Part shown: piece after piece, positions 34,405-44,346 of the stretch
Layout of the letters: each line of letters opens with the position of its first letter
How positions within the stretch are numbered: position 1 is the stretch's first letter
Origin: Pseudomonas mendocina
Lineage (GTDB): Bacteria > Pseudomonadota > Gammaproteobacteria > Pseudomonadales > Pseudomonadaceae
Length of the DNA: 64,000 bases
Reading direction: 5' to 3'
Assembly: GCF_003008615.1 (NCBI RefSeq)
Contig: NZ_CP027657.1
Coordinates: forward strand, 434,001 to 498,000
Notes under the pieces: generated by a model
Database searches by the model: none
Told to the model about the DNA's origin: nothing
Seen by the model: the letters and a program-made list of their open reading frames with translations, nothing else
Program-made: the position numbers and the translations under genes

Positions 34405-34432
34405 CGAAGGCCGGCCTGATGGCCGGCCTTCG
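34405..34432 (+). terminator. Hairpin after grxC
   Basis: CGAAGGCCGGCC-TGAT-GGCCGGCCTTCG, perfect 12-bp stem, no T-run. Probable transcript end. Confidence 0.65.
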
Positions 34433-34469
34433 CCTAATGCCAGTCAGTTAAGCGCCAGGATAAGGTTAC

Positions 34470-34549
34470 GTAGGGTGTCGCGAGGCTGCCTAGGCCGTGC
34501 GCACCAATGGTGGTGGCGCCGGCATTTCGGTGCGCGCGGCACACCCTAC
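34470..34549. repeat. Palindromic repeat, GTAGGGTG family (degenerate)
   Basis: GTAGGGTGTCGCG...CCGTGCGCACC mirrored by GGTGCGCGCGGCACACCCTAC. Fills most of the region between grxC and the chemoreceptor; a lone left half is also at about 36451-36475. Confidence 0.7.
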
Positions 34550-34760
34550 AAAGGCCATCCGTGACAGACATTACGTCTTATCTGATCGGCATTAGGGTGT
34601 CGCGCCCTCCTGGCCGGTAATTGTGCTGGCCTACTCCTTTTCGCTACGGCGGTCGCCTTTGCCCTCATGCGCCGGGCCATCGCTGCCGATACAGGAGCGG
34701 CAACATCGGCCCGATAGGCTGAGCATTGCCCTGCGCCTTATTTCGAAATGGAGTATCCCC

Positions 34761-36407
34761 ATGCGCCTCGACGCCCTCTCCCTGAAAACCCGCCTGATCA
34801 TCGCGGTGGCGATCCCCTGCATCGCCCTGCTGCTGGTGGCGCTGACCAGCCTGAGCAGCATGTCGAGCATGCACCGGGACACGGAGGTGCTCTATCTCAA
34901 TACCGCCGCGCCGATGCGCGCCATGGCCGAGGTAGCGTCGCGCATTCCGCGCATGCGCGTGGGCCTCGACATGATGCTGTTGCAGGAAACCCCGCTGCGT
35001 GACGAACGCGGCGTGAAATCACGCGTACAGGACGCCCGTAACGAAGACGTACCCGGCATGCGCGAAGCGATGCGCCAGGCTGTGGCCGCCCAGGTCAACC
35101 CGGAGCGCAAGGCGCAGGCGCAGCAACTGCTGGATCAGTTCGAGGCGATGGTCAGCAACGAGCTGAATCCGATGCTCGCCGCCTTCGATGCTGGTGACAT
35201 GGCCAAGGCGCAGCAGATCTACCGTGACCAGTACGCCAAGACCTACGGCGGGATGCGCCAGGGCGCCAACGACCTGCTCGACGCCCTGCTCAAACAGGCC
35301 GAGCAACAGAACCTGCACAGCGCGCAAAGCTATGACGATGGCCTGACCCGCCAGATCGCCATCATCGTCACCGGCCTGCTGGTGTCGATCCTCATTTCCT
35401 GGCTGATCGTCATCCAGCTGCGCCGCCGCGTCAGCGTACTGCAGAACAGCCTGGGCCAGGCCGCCGACAACCTGGCCCTGAATACCCGCATCGACATGCC
35501 CGGTCAGGACGAGCTGAGCGAGATCGCGCGCAGCTTCAACCAGTTCATCGACAAGGTGCACGGCGCCATGCGCGAGCTCGCCGACAACTCGCGCCAGCTC
35601 TCGGGCATGGCCCGCGATGTGGCCGAACGCGCGCGCCTGACGCAAAGCAACTGCACGGCGCAGAGCGACCGCACGGTGCAGGTAGCGACCGCGATCAACG
35701 AGCTGGGCTCGACCGTCAACGAAATCGCGCGTAACGCCGAGAACGCCGCAGAAGTCGCCCGCGAGGCCACCCAGCACGCCAGCGACGGCAGCGCCGTGGT
35801 CAGCCAGGCACATCGCCAGGTCGACGCCCTCAACGGCGAGCTGGAACAGGCCGCCAAGGTGATCGAAGCGCTGGCCGCACAGACCAACGCCATCAGCACC
35901 ACACTCAACACCATCCGCAGCATTTCCGAGCAGACCAACCTGCTCGCCCTCAACGCCGCCATCGAGGCTGCACGTGCGGGCGAACAGGGCCGTGGCTTCG
36001 CCGTGGTGGCCGACGAGGTGCGCACCCTGGCCAGCCGCTCCGGTGCCTCCACCGAGGAAATCCAGCAGGTCATCGACCGCCTGCAGAACGAATCACGCTC
36101 GGCCGTCGAGGCCATGGCCAAGGGGCAACGGCAGAGCGCGCTGGTGGTGGAATACGCGAGCAAGGCATCGGCGGCGCTGGAGCAGATCAACAGCCATATC
36201 GGCCAGATCAGCGATCAGAACATCCAGGTCGCCACCGCCACCGAGGAACAATCCAGCGTGGTCGAGGACATCAACCGCAATATCGTCGACATCAACGAGC
36301 TGACCGTCGGCACCACGCACATCGCCGATCAGCTCAACCAGGCCAGCAGCGACCTGCAGGCGCTCTCGACCCAGCTGGATGGCCTGGTCGGTCGCTTCCG
36401 GTTGTAA
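34761..36407 (+). CDS. Methyl-accepting chemotaxis protein
   Basis: A 548-residue receptor: TM1 (about 10-30), periplasmic four-helix-bundle domain with [20 protein letters not shown] and [22 protein letters not shown]2 ([20 protein letters not shown], about 194-213), HAMP, and the signalling domain with [20 protein letters not shown]. Start at 34761 ([12 protein letters not shown]) has GGAG ten bases upstream; the frame from 34623 would add 46 unlikely residues. Ligand unknown; single-gene unit. Confidence 0.92.
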   Translation: MRLDALSLKTRLIIAVAIPCIALLLVALTSLSSMSSMHRDTEVLYLNTAAPMRAMAEVASRIPRMRVGLDMMLLQETPLRDERGVKSRVQDARNEDVPGMREAMRQAVAAQVNPERKAQAQQLLDQFEAMVSNELNPMLAAFDAGDMAKAQQIYRDQYAKTYGGMRQGANDLLDALLKQAEQQNLHSAQSYDDGLTRQIAIIVTGLLVSILISWLIVIQLRRRVSVLQNSLGQAADNLALNTRIDMPGQDELSEIARSFNQFIDKVHGAMRELADNSRQLSGMARDVAERARLTQSNCTAQSDRTVQVATAINELGSTVNEIARNAENAAEVAREATQHASDGSAVVSQAHRQVDALNGELEQAAKVIEALAAQTNAISTTLNTIRSISEQTNLLALNAAIEAARAGEQGRGFAVVADEVRTLASRSGASTEEIQQVIDRLQNESRSAVEAMAKGQRQSALVVEYASKASAALEQINSHIGQISDQNIQVATATEEQSSVVEDINRNIVDINELTVGTTHIADQLNQASSDLQALSTQLDGLVGRFRL

Positions 36408-36484
36408 CCTGAACCTCATTCCGACCAAGCCAGTGCGCACGCAAGGCAACCGTAGGGTACGCCGTGTGCACCGAGCCCAATGCC

Positions 36485-37930
36485 CTACAGATCCTCGTCG
36501 ATACGTTCACGCAGATAGGCGTAGAACGGGTTGGAGGTCACACGCTGCAGGCCAGCGAGCCCGACCACCAGCACGCCCCGCTCCCCGCGCGGCGCCAGCG
36601 TGCCAAGGGCGACGCCATAGAACTCCTCGGAAGTCGGTTCGCTGCCATACAGCGGGTCATCCGGGGGGAACGGCAAGGCGACGTGGGACAGCGAGAACAG
36701 CTGACTCGGATACTCGACGTTCAACGGCGTGACCACGGCATCACGCTCACCGGCAGCGATGCGACGCGCCTCGACCTGGTGCCCGCCCTGCTCGCCCACG
36801 CCCACTACGGTCAGGTCGTAGTCACGCTGCGCCGGCGGCACGAGTTGCTCCAGCAGACCGCTCATGTCCGGACGCAGCAGCGAGCCGATGGCCTGCGAAC
36901 GGTTGATGTCGAAAATCACCAGCTCGCTGCCATTGGCGGGCAGACGCTCGAACAGGTCATGCACCACGGCCGGCGTGCTTACCGTGCTATCGGCCAGCGA
37001 CTGGAAGGCCAGCACCGGTGGCAGTTGCGCCAGCCGCCCAGCGCGCGCGGCACTGTCGAAGGCTCCCTGCACCTCATGCGTCAGCTCGTAGGTCTGCCGC
37101 GCGGCATGCACCGGGAAGGAGTTGTACTTGAACGGATTGAACTCTGGCAGCACGTTCATCCAGGCCGACTTGGCGAACGCCGGCAGCACTGCCGGCAACG
37201 CTGCCAGCCCGGCATAGCGCGCATAGCTGGTGACGCCGACCATGGGCGAGATCAGTACCAGCCGTTGCGGCATCGCCAGGCTCCGATCCTCCAATGCTGC
37301 CAGGCTGTAACGCAGGGCCAGGGCACCGCCGTTGGAATAACCGACGAGATACAGCGGGCCGTCCGCTACCTGCTCACGCGCCTCGCGAACCGCCATCCGA
37401 GTGGTCGCCAGCCATTGTTCCCAACGAACATCGGTCAACCCGGACGGCAGCGTGCCGTGGCCCGGCATGCGCGGCACCAGGCTGACGAAACCCTGCTCGC
37501 TCAGATGCTGGGCGAGATGCCGCAGGCTGTAGGGCGAATCGGTCAGACCGTGCAACAGCACCACCACACCACGCGCCTTGCCCGGTGGTTGCAGGATGAA
37601 GGAGCGGTTCCAGTCGCGTGGCAGGTTACCCGGATACACCGGGCTGGCGCTGGAGTAGCGGTTATAGCTATGCGCATTACCGTCGCTCAGGGGCTCGATG
37701 ATCTTGCGGCGCAGCGCCTCGAATACCTGCTCTTCGGCGGCCTGGTAGGCGGCCCAGTCCATGCCGTCTATTTCCGTGACGCTCGGTTCTTCGAGCGTCA
37801 CCCGGTGCCAGTCTTCCAGCTCCGGCAGGGACGACAACCCGGCGATACGCACGCCCAGCAGCACCACGACAACCAGCAGCACCAACACCAGTACCCAGGC
37901 GAAGATGCTGCGCAGGCGTGACAGACTCAT
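36485..37930 (-). CDS. Membrane-anchored alpha/beta hydrolase
   Basis: 481 residues. N-terminal TM anchor (FAWVLVLVLLVVVVLLGV), then a serine hydrolase: oxyanion segment VVVLLHGLTDSPYSLRHLA (about 122-140), nucleophile elbow GYSNGGALAL, and later the ADSTVSTP and GEQGGH segments probably holding Asp and His. Lipase/esterase or acyltransferase activity in the periplasm is expected; the substrate is unknown. Alone between a chemoreceptor and nhaA. Confidence 0.82.
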   Translation of the reverse strand: MSLSRLRSIFAWVLVLVLLVVVVLLGVRIAGLSSLPELEDWHRVTLEEPSVTEIDGMDWAAYQAAEEQVFEALRRKIIEPLSDGNAHSYNRYSSASPVYPGNLPRDWNRSFILQPPGKARGVVVLLHGLTDSPYSLRHLAQHLSEQGFVSLVPRMPGHGTLPSGLTDVRWEQWLATTRMAVREAREQVADGPLYLVGYSNGGALALRYSLAALEDRSLAMPQRLVLISPMVGVTSYARYAGLAALPAVLPAFAKSAWMNVLPEFNPFKYNSFPVHAARQTYELTHEVQGAFDSAARAGRLAQLPPVLAFQSLADSTVSTPAVVHDLFERLPANGSELVIFDINRSQAIGSLLRPDMSGLLEQLVPPAQRDYDLTVVGVGEQGGHQVEARRIAAGERDAVVTPLNVEYPSQLFSLSHVALPFPPDDPLYGSEPTSEEFYGVALGTLAPRGERGVLVVGLAGLQRVTSNPFYAYLRERIDEDL

Positions 37931-38050
37931 CAGGCGTCTCCTTCATCGATTCAATGGCCTCCTCGGTTCGGCTGCCAGGTAGCACCTGACGCCGATCCAC
38001 AGCGTGGCTATTGAACCAGAAGCGCCGCCCTTTCAGCAGACCCGAAGGAT

Positions 38051-39394
38051 TCAGATTGTGTGCAGACGCGCTCGTCTTACCATCGCGCAGCCCAGTGTCA
38101 GGCCAATCACCGCAGCCGTGACCGAGGCCAGCAGCACACCGAGTTTCGCCGCGCTGAGCAGGGCCGGCGAGGCGAACGCCAGGTTGGCGATGAAGATCGA
38201 CATGGTGAAACCGATACCGGCCAGGCAGCCCACCAAGCACATCCAGTTCCAGCTCATGCCCTCCGGCATGCGGCAGCCACCGACGCGGATCAGCAACCAG
38301 CTCGACAGCATGATGCCCACCGGCTTGCCCACCACCAGCGCCAGCATCACACCGAGCATCACGCTCATACCGCTACCCTGAGTGAGATCCACATCGTTCA
38401 GCGCCACACCGGCGTTGGCCAGCGCGAACAGCGGCATCACGCCGTAGGCCACCCATGGGTGCAGCGCCCTCTGCACACGCACGGCCGGCGGCATCAGCTC
38501 GCGCTGGGCATAACGCAAGCTGCGCACGGAGTGCGCCAGCACCTCGGGCGTGGAACGCTCGTCGAGGGCGCGCAACGCATTGCGAGCCAGCTCCAGCGGT
38601 CGATCCTCGAAACGCACCGGGCGCACCGGCGTCATCAGCCCCAGCACCACCCCGGCCAGGGTCGGGTGCGCGCCGGTCTTGAGCAGGCCGAACCACAGCA
38701 ACGCGCCAGGCAGCAGATAGAACCAGGCGCAACCAACGCCGATGCGCTGTAGGCCGAGCACCATCAGCATCCCCACGCCGGCGATGGCGAAGCCTTCCAG
38801 CGCCAGGCCCTCGGAATAGAACAGCGCGATGATCAGCACGGCGATGATGTCGTCGATGATTGCCAGGGTGAGCAGGAAGATACGCGCGGAGGACGGAATC
38901 GAACGGCCGAGGATGGCCAGCACGCCGACGGCGAAAGCGATGTCCGTGGCGGTCGGCACGGCCCAGCCATGGCGCACGCTCTCGGCACCATTGAGCGACA
39001 GGTAGACCAGCGCCGGCACCATTACCCCGCCGATGGCGGCGACCATCGGCAAAGCCACCTGACCGACCGTCGACAACGAACCATCGTGGATCTCGCGACG
39101 TATCTCCATGCCGACGACCAGGAAGAACACGGTCATCAGCGCATCGTTGATCCAGAAGTGCAGCGAATAGGACAGGCTGAAATCGCCGATACCGAAATAC
39201 AGCGGCGTGTGCCAGAGGTGTTCGTAGCTGGCGGCATAGGGCGAGTTGGCCCAGAGCAGGGCAACGGCAGCAGCGACCAGCAGAACGATGCCGCTGACCG
39301 CTTCGATATGGAGGAATTTTTCCAGACTGGCCAAGGCCTTGTCGGCCAGGCGCCGTGCAGCTGGCACGGCCTTGGGGGAAGGATGCTGATTCAT
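38051..39394 (-). CDS. nhaA: Na+/H+ antiporter NhaA
   Basis: 447 residues, about 12 TM helices. The ion-binding pair is in [37 protein letters not shown] and the N-terminal [14 protein letters not shown] are NhaA hallmarks. Exchanges cytoplasmic Na+ for protons at alkaline pH. N-terminal extension of about 25 residues ([20 protein letters not shown]) relative to E. coli. Single gene. Confidence 0.96.
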   Translation of the reverse strand: MNQHPSPKAVPAARRLADKALASLEKFLHIEAVSGIVLLVAAAVALLWANSPYAASYEHLWHTPLYFGIGDFSLSYSLHFWINDALMTVFFLVVGMEIRREIHDGSLSTVGQVALPMVAAIGGVMVPALVYLSLNGAESVRHGWAVPTATDIAFAVGVLAILGRSIPSSARIFLLTLAIIDDIIAVLIIALFYSEGLALEGFAIAGVGMLMVLGLQRIGVGCAWFYLLPGALLWFGLLKTGAHPTLAGVVLGLMTPVRPVRFEDRPLELARNALRALDERSTPEVLAHSVRSLRYAQRELMPPAVRVQRALHPWVAYGVMPLFALANAGVALNDVDLTQGSGMSVMLGVMLALVVGKPVGIMLSSWLLIRVGGCRMPEGMSWNWMCLVGCLAGIGFTMSIFIANLAFASPALLSAAKLGVLLASVTAAVIGLTLGCAMVRRARLHTI

Positions 39395-39597
39395 GGGCGC
39401 ACGCAGGGACAGTGTGCGGCGGCCCGACCAGCACGATTAAACCTGCCACACGCACCATGCGCGCGGCACCCGAAATCTACATTACACAGGCGCTTGCGAC
39501 TTGAACAGCGTCCGCCCGATAGCTATTGGTCGAATCCTGCTGCTGGCGCGAAGCTCAGCCCTGCCAACAACGCCGAACCACCATGGCAGGACTGCGG

Positions 39598-40845
39598 CTA
39601 GTGGCGATGAGATTCATTCGGGACCATGTGCGTCGCTGTCACCAGGCGCGGATGATCATCGCCGAACAGCGTCAGCAGATAAGCCTCCTGACGCCTGGCT
39701 CCTCGCCGGATCAACCACTGACGCCCACCCGGCAGGCAGCGCGCCAGGCGGTGCAGCACATAACGCGGTGGCGCACTGAGCAGCGGATACCACGGCAGAA
39801 TGCGATCCGGCAGCCCCAGGGCACGGCGTCCCTCAGCATCGATGAAGGTTCGCGCGATGCTCAGGTGAATCGCCCGATTGAGCCGGCCGCGCAGCCACGG
39901 CAGGTTCGGGTAATGCCGCTGCAGCGGCTCGTCGATCAGCGCCGAGCCAAGCTGGCGACTGCTGGCATCGGCTGGCGCCTGCGACAGCAGGTTATGGTAG
40001 AGCGCGCGCACGGCATCGTTCTCATGCTGATGCAACCAGCACGCCTCCACGCCCATCAACCAGGCGATGTAACGCCACAGGTGCAAAACGGCCTCACGCT
40101 CGCCCACCGACAGCGGTACGCCGAGCATGCGCTGGCCGATCAGGAAGATCACCGAGAACGCCAGGTAGGTGGCATGCATGTCGCCCTGGTTGATCGGCAC
40201 CCCGTGGTAATCCGCATCCCACTCGGCCATGCGCGACACGCGCCGACGCACCAGCGCGTGCACCAACCTTACGTGCAAGGTGCCATGGTAGCCGGCAGAA
40301 CCGCGGGCCATACCACCCGGACGCGTACAGTCGACCCACCACTTGGTGGTTTCCGCGACGCGGCGCTGAGCGCCCTTCTCCAATGCGCCAGTCAGCACCA
40401 GCGTGCGATTGATCGCCGAGGCCTGGTAACCCGCCAACAACCCCAGATCGCGTAGCACGCGCATGCCGGTCAAACCTGACAGACCACAGACCCGAGCGCC
40501 CTCGAGCAGCCGCTCGGGTTCCAGCCAATCCGGTACCGCCTCCACACTCGCGAAGAAGCGCAGCAGTGGCGGCGGCGCGTCGGCAATCGCCGCAACTCCA
40601 TGCGCCAGTGCCTGGTTGTAGAGTGGCATGGCCTGCGCCAGGCCGACTTCGAACATCCACTCGACCAGTGCATCCATAGGCGCATCGCCCTGCAACAGCG
40701 ACTCGCCGATGGCCTGCCACTGCGCGGGCTCAGGCTCACTCGCCCCCTTGATGAAACGCCGAATCGGCGCCGCCACCTGCCGTGCACGCAGCATGTCCGC
40801 ACCATGGCGGGCCGGTAGAACGAGGGAGTCGCTGGAAGTTTTCAT
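39598..40845 (-). CDS. MpaB/DUF2236-family oxygenase
   Basis: 415 residues of the oxygenase MpaB / latex-clearing protein-like (DUF2236) superfamily, heme-containing oxidative enzymes. Helical with GMRVLRDLGLLAGYQASAIN, ETTKWWVDCTRPGG, RLVHALVRRRV and GVPINQGDMHATYLAFSV, the HxxxR/NQ segments conserved in the family. The start MKTSSDSLVLPA at 40845 fits; the frame to 41064 runs into the TetR gene. Divergent from a TetR regulator 82 bp away, which probably controls it. Substrate unknown. Confidence 0.85.
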   Translation of the reverse strand: MKTSSDSLVLPARHGADMLRARQVAAPIRRFIKGASEPEPAQWQAIGESLLQGDAPMDALVEWMFEVGLAQAMPLYNQALAHGVAAIADAPPPLLRFFASVEAVPDWLEPERLLEGARVCGLSGLTGMRVLRDLGLLAGYQASAINRTLVLTGALEKGAQRRVAETTKWWVDCTRPGGMARGSAGYHGTLHVRLVHALVRRRVSRMAEWDADYHGVPINQGDMHATYLAFSVIFLIGQRMLGVPLSVGEREAVLHLWRYIAWLMGVEACWLHQHENDAVRALYHNLLSQAPADASSRQLGSALIDEPLQRHYPNLPWLRGRLNRAIHLSIARTFIDAEGRRALGLPDRILPWYPLLSAPPRYVLHRLARCLPGGRQWLIRRGARRQEAYLLTLFGDDHPRLVTATHMVPNESHRH

Positions 40846-40927
40846 ACCTTGGTTGGTTGCCTGCTGATGGGGTCGCTCTACGCTATTGCGACTAATTGCT
40901 CGCAAACAACTCGCGGACGGGACGCGC

Positions 40928-41548
40928 ATGAGAAAGCAGCCAAAGCAGCATCGCGCCAACCTGATGATCGCCCTGTTGCTCGAGGCCACGGCCCTGGAAA
41001 TCGCCGACCGCGGCCTGGACCGGCTCACCACCAACCACGTCGCGCAACGCGCCGGCGTCAGCATCGGCTCGCTTTATCAGTACTTCGCCAACAAGGAAAT
41101 GCTCGTCGACGCCCTGTTGATGCAAAAGGCCGAGCGGCTGATGGGCGTGGTTCACGAACGCCTGCACCCGCTGCTGGGTGGGGACATCGCCACGGTGACG
41201 CGCGCAGTGCTGCTCGGCATCTTCGAGCAGGTCGCCGGCGACCCGACGCAACGCGAACTGCTGCGGCACTGGCAGCGCCTGAATGCAGCGCCGGTATTCC
41301 AGACGCTGGAAAGGCAAATGACCGAGCTGTGTCGCCAGTACCTGATGCGTCATGTCGACGAGTACCGGATCGAGAATCTGCCGGCGCTGCTGTTCGTGCT
41401 GATCAACGCGGTGCAATACACCACAGCCCGCTATCTCGGCGAGGAAAGGTCGCTGCTTGGCCGTGACGAGGTGATCGAAGCACTGGTACGGATGGTCGAG
41501 GCGCTGTGTCAGCCAACCGCGCAGCAGGCAGCGAAACGCGGCGGCTGA
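40928..41548 (+). CDS. TetR-family transcriptional regulator
   Basis: 206 residues. N-terminal helix-turn-helix: LLEATALEIADRGLDRLTTN, VAQRAGVSIGSLYQYFANKE, then a C-terminal ligand-binding domain ending AQQAAKRGG. Start at 40928 (MRKQPKQHRANL); an ATG 14 codons upstream is less typical. Likely represses the divergent MpaB-family oxygenase gene. A nucleotidyltransferase gene follows at 12 bp. Confidence 0.9.
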   Translation: MRKQPKQHRANLMIALLLEATALEIADRGLDRLTTNHVAQRAGVSIGSLYQYFANKEMLVDALLMQKAERLMGVVHERLHPLLGGDIATVTRAVLLGIFEQVAGDPTQRELLRHWQRLNAAPVFQTLERQMTELCRQYLMRHVDEYRIENLPALLFVLINAVQYTTARYLGEERSLLGRDEVIEALVRMVEALCQPTAQQAAKRGG

Positions 41549-41560
41549 TAGGCTGCGCGC

Positions 41561-42154
41561 ATGACGCCCATCGCCCGCATCCAGACCCTGATCAAGGCCG
41601 ACCCGCAACGCCTGCGGATCCTCAAACAGGTACGTGACCTCGGCCTGCCCGACTGCTGGGTGGCTGCCGGTTTCGTGCGCAGCGCGGTCTGGGATCACCT
41701 CCACCGACGCACATCATCCCCGCTGCCGGAAGACATCGACGTGATCTGGTTCGACCGCAGCCAGACCTCCCCTGCTCGCGACTATGAGCTGGAGGCGATC
41801 CTGCGACACCAGGACGAATCGCTGCAGTGGTCGGTGAAGAACCAGGCACGCATGCACCTGCGCAATGGCGATGCGCCTTACACCTCGGCGACCGAAGCGA
41901 TGCGGTATTGGCCGGAGACCGCCACGGCGGTGGCCGTGCGGATGGATGCGCAGGGTGAGGTTGAAATTGCCGCACCGCTCGGCCTGGAAGATCTATTCGG
42001 CCTGATCGTGCGCCCAGCCGGAAGGTTCAAGGACGAGAAACTGCCGATCTACCGGGAACGGTTGCTTGGCAAGAACTGGCAGGCCACCTGGCCAAAGTTG
42101 AAGGTGCTGCCGCAGGGTGGATCACGCTTCATCGATCCACCGGCTGGCGGATGA
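41561..42154 (+). CDS. Nucleotidyltransferase-family protein (DUF925)
   Basis: 197 residues. WVAAGFVRSAVWDHLH and PEDIDVIWFD give the G-x-R...D-x-D arrangement of a pol-beta-like nucleotidyltransferase, in the DUF925 (NTP_transf_6) group; ATEAMRYWPETATAVAVRM and DLFGLIVRP are further family blocks. Biochemical target unknown. Probably expressed from the TetR transcript. Confidence 0.85.
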   Translation: MTPIARIQTLIKADPQRLRILKQVRDLGLPDCWVAAGFVRSAVWDHLHRRTSSPLPEDIDVIWFDRSQTSPARDYELEAILRHQDESLQWSVKNQARMHLRNGDAPYTSATEAMRYWPETATAVAVRMDAQGEVEIAAPLGLEDLFGLIVRPAGRFKDEKLPIYRERLLGKNWQATWPKLKVLPQGGSRFIDPPAGG

Positions 42155-42187
42155 AAAAAGCGTCATCCACCCTACGGCGCAAACACA

Positions 42188-42267
42188 GTGGGAGGCGCTT
42201 CAGCGGCGACAGTCGCGGCTAAAGCCCCTCCCACAGAGCCGAGGTCAGATACCGGCGACCACCGCGC
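42188..42267. repeat. REP-like unit, first copy of an 80-bp duplication
   Basis: 77 of 80 bases match 42370-42449. The left part is a GTGGGAGGCGCTTCAGC palindrome; the right part is a copy of the 3' end of cyoE including its stop. Confidence 0.88.
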
Positions 42268-42369
42268 TCCTACAAAGTTGACGTAGCCTGGGTAGAGCGG
42301 AGCGAAACCCAGCTACATGTCCACCGGCGAGGGATGTGAAGAGCGAATCCACCCTACGCCAGGAACTCC

Positions 42370-42449
42370 GTGGGAGGCGCTTCAGCGGCGACAAGCGCGG
42401 CTAAAGCCCCTCCCGCAGAGCCGAGGTCAGATACCGGCGACCACCGCGC
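42370..42449. repeat. REP-like unit, second copy overlapping cyoE 3' end
   Basis: Same unit as 42188-42267; its last 23 bp are the final codons and stop of cyoE. A matching ATCCACCCTACG precedes both copies, so the duplicated unit may be longer. Confidence 0.88.
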
Positions 42450-43383
42450 AGATGCCCTGCGCGCTACCGGCGAACTGACTGCACAGGTGATTGATGGAAG
42501 TCACCAATACCTGCTCGGGCGAGGAGATGAAATCCACCGACATCATCACGCTGAGCATGGTGATGGTGACGATGGAGAAGGTGAACAGCTTGCGCGCCCA
42601 CACTCGATCATCGGCGGCCTTGTAGCCCGATACGCCCATCCACAGCCAGTAGGCGCCGCTCAGCGCGGCGACCACGAAGTAGCTGTAGCCGGCATAGCCG
42701 CTGAGCGTCAGCATCAGGGTCGCGACCACGAAGGCCGCGATGTACAGCACGATCTGCCGCTTGGCCGCCGAAATCCCCTTGATGACGGGCAGCACCGGAA
42801 TGTTCGCGGCCTGGTAGTCATTGAAACGGAAGATGGCGATGGCGTAGGAATGCGGCATCTGCCACAGGCTGAAGATCAACAACAGGATGGCCGCGCCGGC
42901 ATCGAACTCGTTGCTCACCGCGCAGTAGCCGACCACGGGCGGAGCCGCCCCGGACAGGCTGCCGACCAGAGTGCCGTACACCGAGCCACGCTTGAGCCAC
43001 AGGCTGTAGAGGCCGACGTAGACCACGAAGCCCATCAGCACCAGCATCACCGCCAGGGTATTGGTGGCGGCGTACAGCAAAGCCACCCCGGCAACCCCGA
43101 GCACGCAGGCATAGACGATGGCGTGCGCAGGTGAAACCAGACCCTGCGCCAGGACGCGATTACGCGTGCGCTCCATCTTCTGGTCGATGTCCCTGTCGAT
43201 GTAGTTGTTGAACACACAGCCTGAGGCGATCACCAGCGAAACCCCCAGCGCTGTCGCGAGGAACAGCGCCAGATCGGCATCGCCACGCGAAGCCAGGAAG
43301 AAACCACCCGTCACGGAAATCAGATTGCCGAAGACGATACCTGGCTTGGCGAGGTTGAGGTACTGCTTCAGGAGAGCCAGCAT
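42427..43383 (-). CDS. cyoE: Protoheme IX farnesyltransferase
   Basis: 318 residues, about nine TM helices. Prenyltransferase motifs [18 protein letters not shown] and the [12 protein letters not shown] segment are present. Makes heme O for the bo3 oxidase. Start at 43383 ([15 protein letters not shown]) overlaps the cyoD stop. The C-terminus runs about 20 residues beyond the usual MSVDF end (IMSVDF-like [13 protein letters not shown]) and its last codons lie in a duplicated REP-like unit, suggesting the tail was altered by that repeat. Confidence 0.93.
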   Translation of the reverse strand: MLALLKQYLNLAKPGIVFGNLISVTGGFFLASRGDADLALFLATALGVSLVIASGCVFNNYIDRDIDQKMERTRNRVLAQGLVSPAHAIVYACVLGVAGVALLYAATNTLAVMLVLMGFVVYVGLYSLWLKRGSVYGTLVGSLSGAAPPVVGYCAVSNEFDAGAAILLLIFSLWQMPHSYAIAIFRFNDYQAANIPVLPVIKGISAAKRQIVLYIAAFVVATLMLTLSGYAGYSYFVVAALSGAYWLWMGVSGYKAADDRVWARKLFTFSIVTITMLSVMMSVDFISSPEQVLVTSINHLCSQFAGSAQGICAVVAGI

Positions 43384-43718
43384 CAGTTGGTCATCATGTG
43401 ATAGTGCATGCTCCACATGATCCAGACCGACAGGCCCACCACGAACGCGATGATCAACACGGTGAAGATCATCGAAATCACGTTCCAGCGGCCTTCCGCA
43501 TCGGTCTTCATATGCAGGAAGTACACGAGGTGGACGAGCACCTGCGCCAGGCCGAAGAGCACCACGGTGATCAGGGTCGCGCCACGGCTCAGGCCCAGCA
43601 GTTCAGGATGCATGACCAGGGCGAACGGAATCACCGTCAGGATCACCGACAGGATGAAACCGGTCAGGTAATCCTTGAAGCCCACCGCATGAGCGGCGTG
43701 ATTGTCTTGGTGAGCCAT
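43383..43718 (-). CDS. cyoD: Cytochrome bo3 oxidase subunit IV
   Basis: 111 residues with three TM helices; [30 protein letters not shown] and [10 protein letters not shown] are typical of CyoD, which helps assemble the copper site. Overlaps cyoC and cyoE by single bases. The frame continues to 43928, but the ATG at 43718 is the family start. Confidence 0.95.
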   Translation of the reverse strand: MAHQDNHAAHAVGFKDYLTGFILSVILTVIPFALVMHPELLGLSRGATLITVVLFGLAQVLVHLVYFLHMKTDAEGRWNVISMIFTVLIIAFVVGLSVWIMWSMHYHMMTN

Positions 43719-44344
43719 TACAGCACCCCCATCAGGTAGACGACGGTAAACACGCAGATCCACACCACGTCGAGGAAGTGCCAGAACAGGCTGAGCAGCC
43801 CGACGCGGGTCTTGTTGGTGTCGGTCAGGCCACGGCTGCCGACCTGGAACATCAGCACCAGCATCCACAGCAGACCGGCACTGACGTGCAGGCCGTGCGT
43901 GCCGACCAGGGTGAAGAACGCCGACCAATAGGCGCTGACCTGCGGCCCGGCACCTTCATGGATCAGGTGGCGGAACTCGTACAGCTCGATGCTGATGAAG
44001 GCCGCGCCGAACAGGAAGGTGATGCCCAGCCAGCGCAGCACCGCGCCCTTGTCGCCACGGTAGGTAGCGAGCATGGCCATGCCGTAGGTGATACTGGAAA
44101 ACAGCAGCGCGAAGGTTTCCACCAGCACCAGGTGCAGGCCGCCGCCGAGCATTTCCTTCGCGGTGGGGCCACCGGCGAAGGAGTTGCTCAGCACCGCGAA
44201 GGTGGCGAACACCGTGGCGAAGATCAGCAGGTCGGTCATCAGGTAAACCCAGAAGCCGAACAGCTTGATCCCACTGGTGTCGTGGTGGTGCTCATAGCCG
44301 TGGCCATGAGCGTCATGTGGAAAATGGGGTTCGTAAGCGGTCAT
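43718..44344 (-). CDS. cyoC: Cytochrome bo3 oxidase subunit III
   Basis: 208 residues, five TM helices. His-rich N-terminus ([14 protein letters not shown]), [20 protein letters not shown] and [13 protein letters not shown] mark CyoC. Two bases after cyoB. Confidence 0.96.
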   Translation of the reverse strand: MTAYEPHFPHDAHGHGYEHHHDTSGIKLFGFWVYLMTDLLIFATVFATFAVLSNSFAGGPTAKEMLGGGLHLVLVETFALLFSSITYGMAMLATYRGDKGAVLRWLGITFLFGAAFISIELYEFRHLIHEGAGPQVSAYWSAFFTLVGTHGLHVSAGLLWMLVLMFQVGSRGLTDTNKTRVGLLSLFWHFLDVVWICVFTVVYLMGVL

Positions 44345-44346
44345 GG

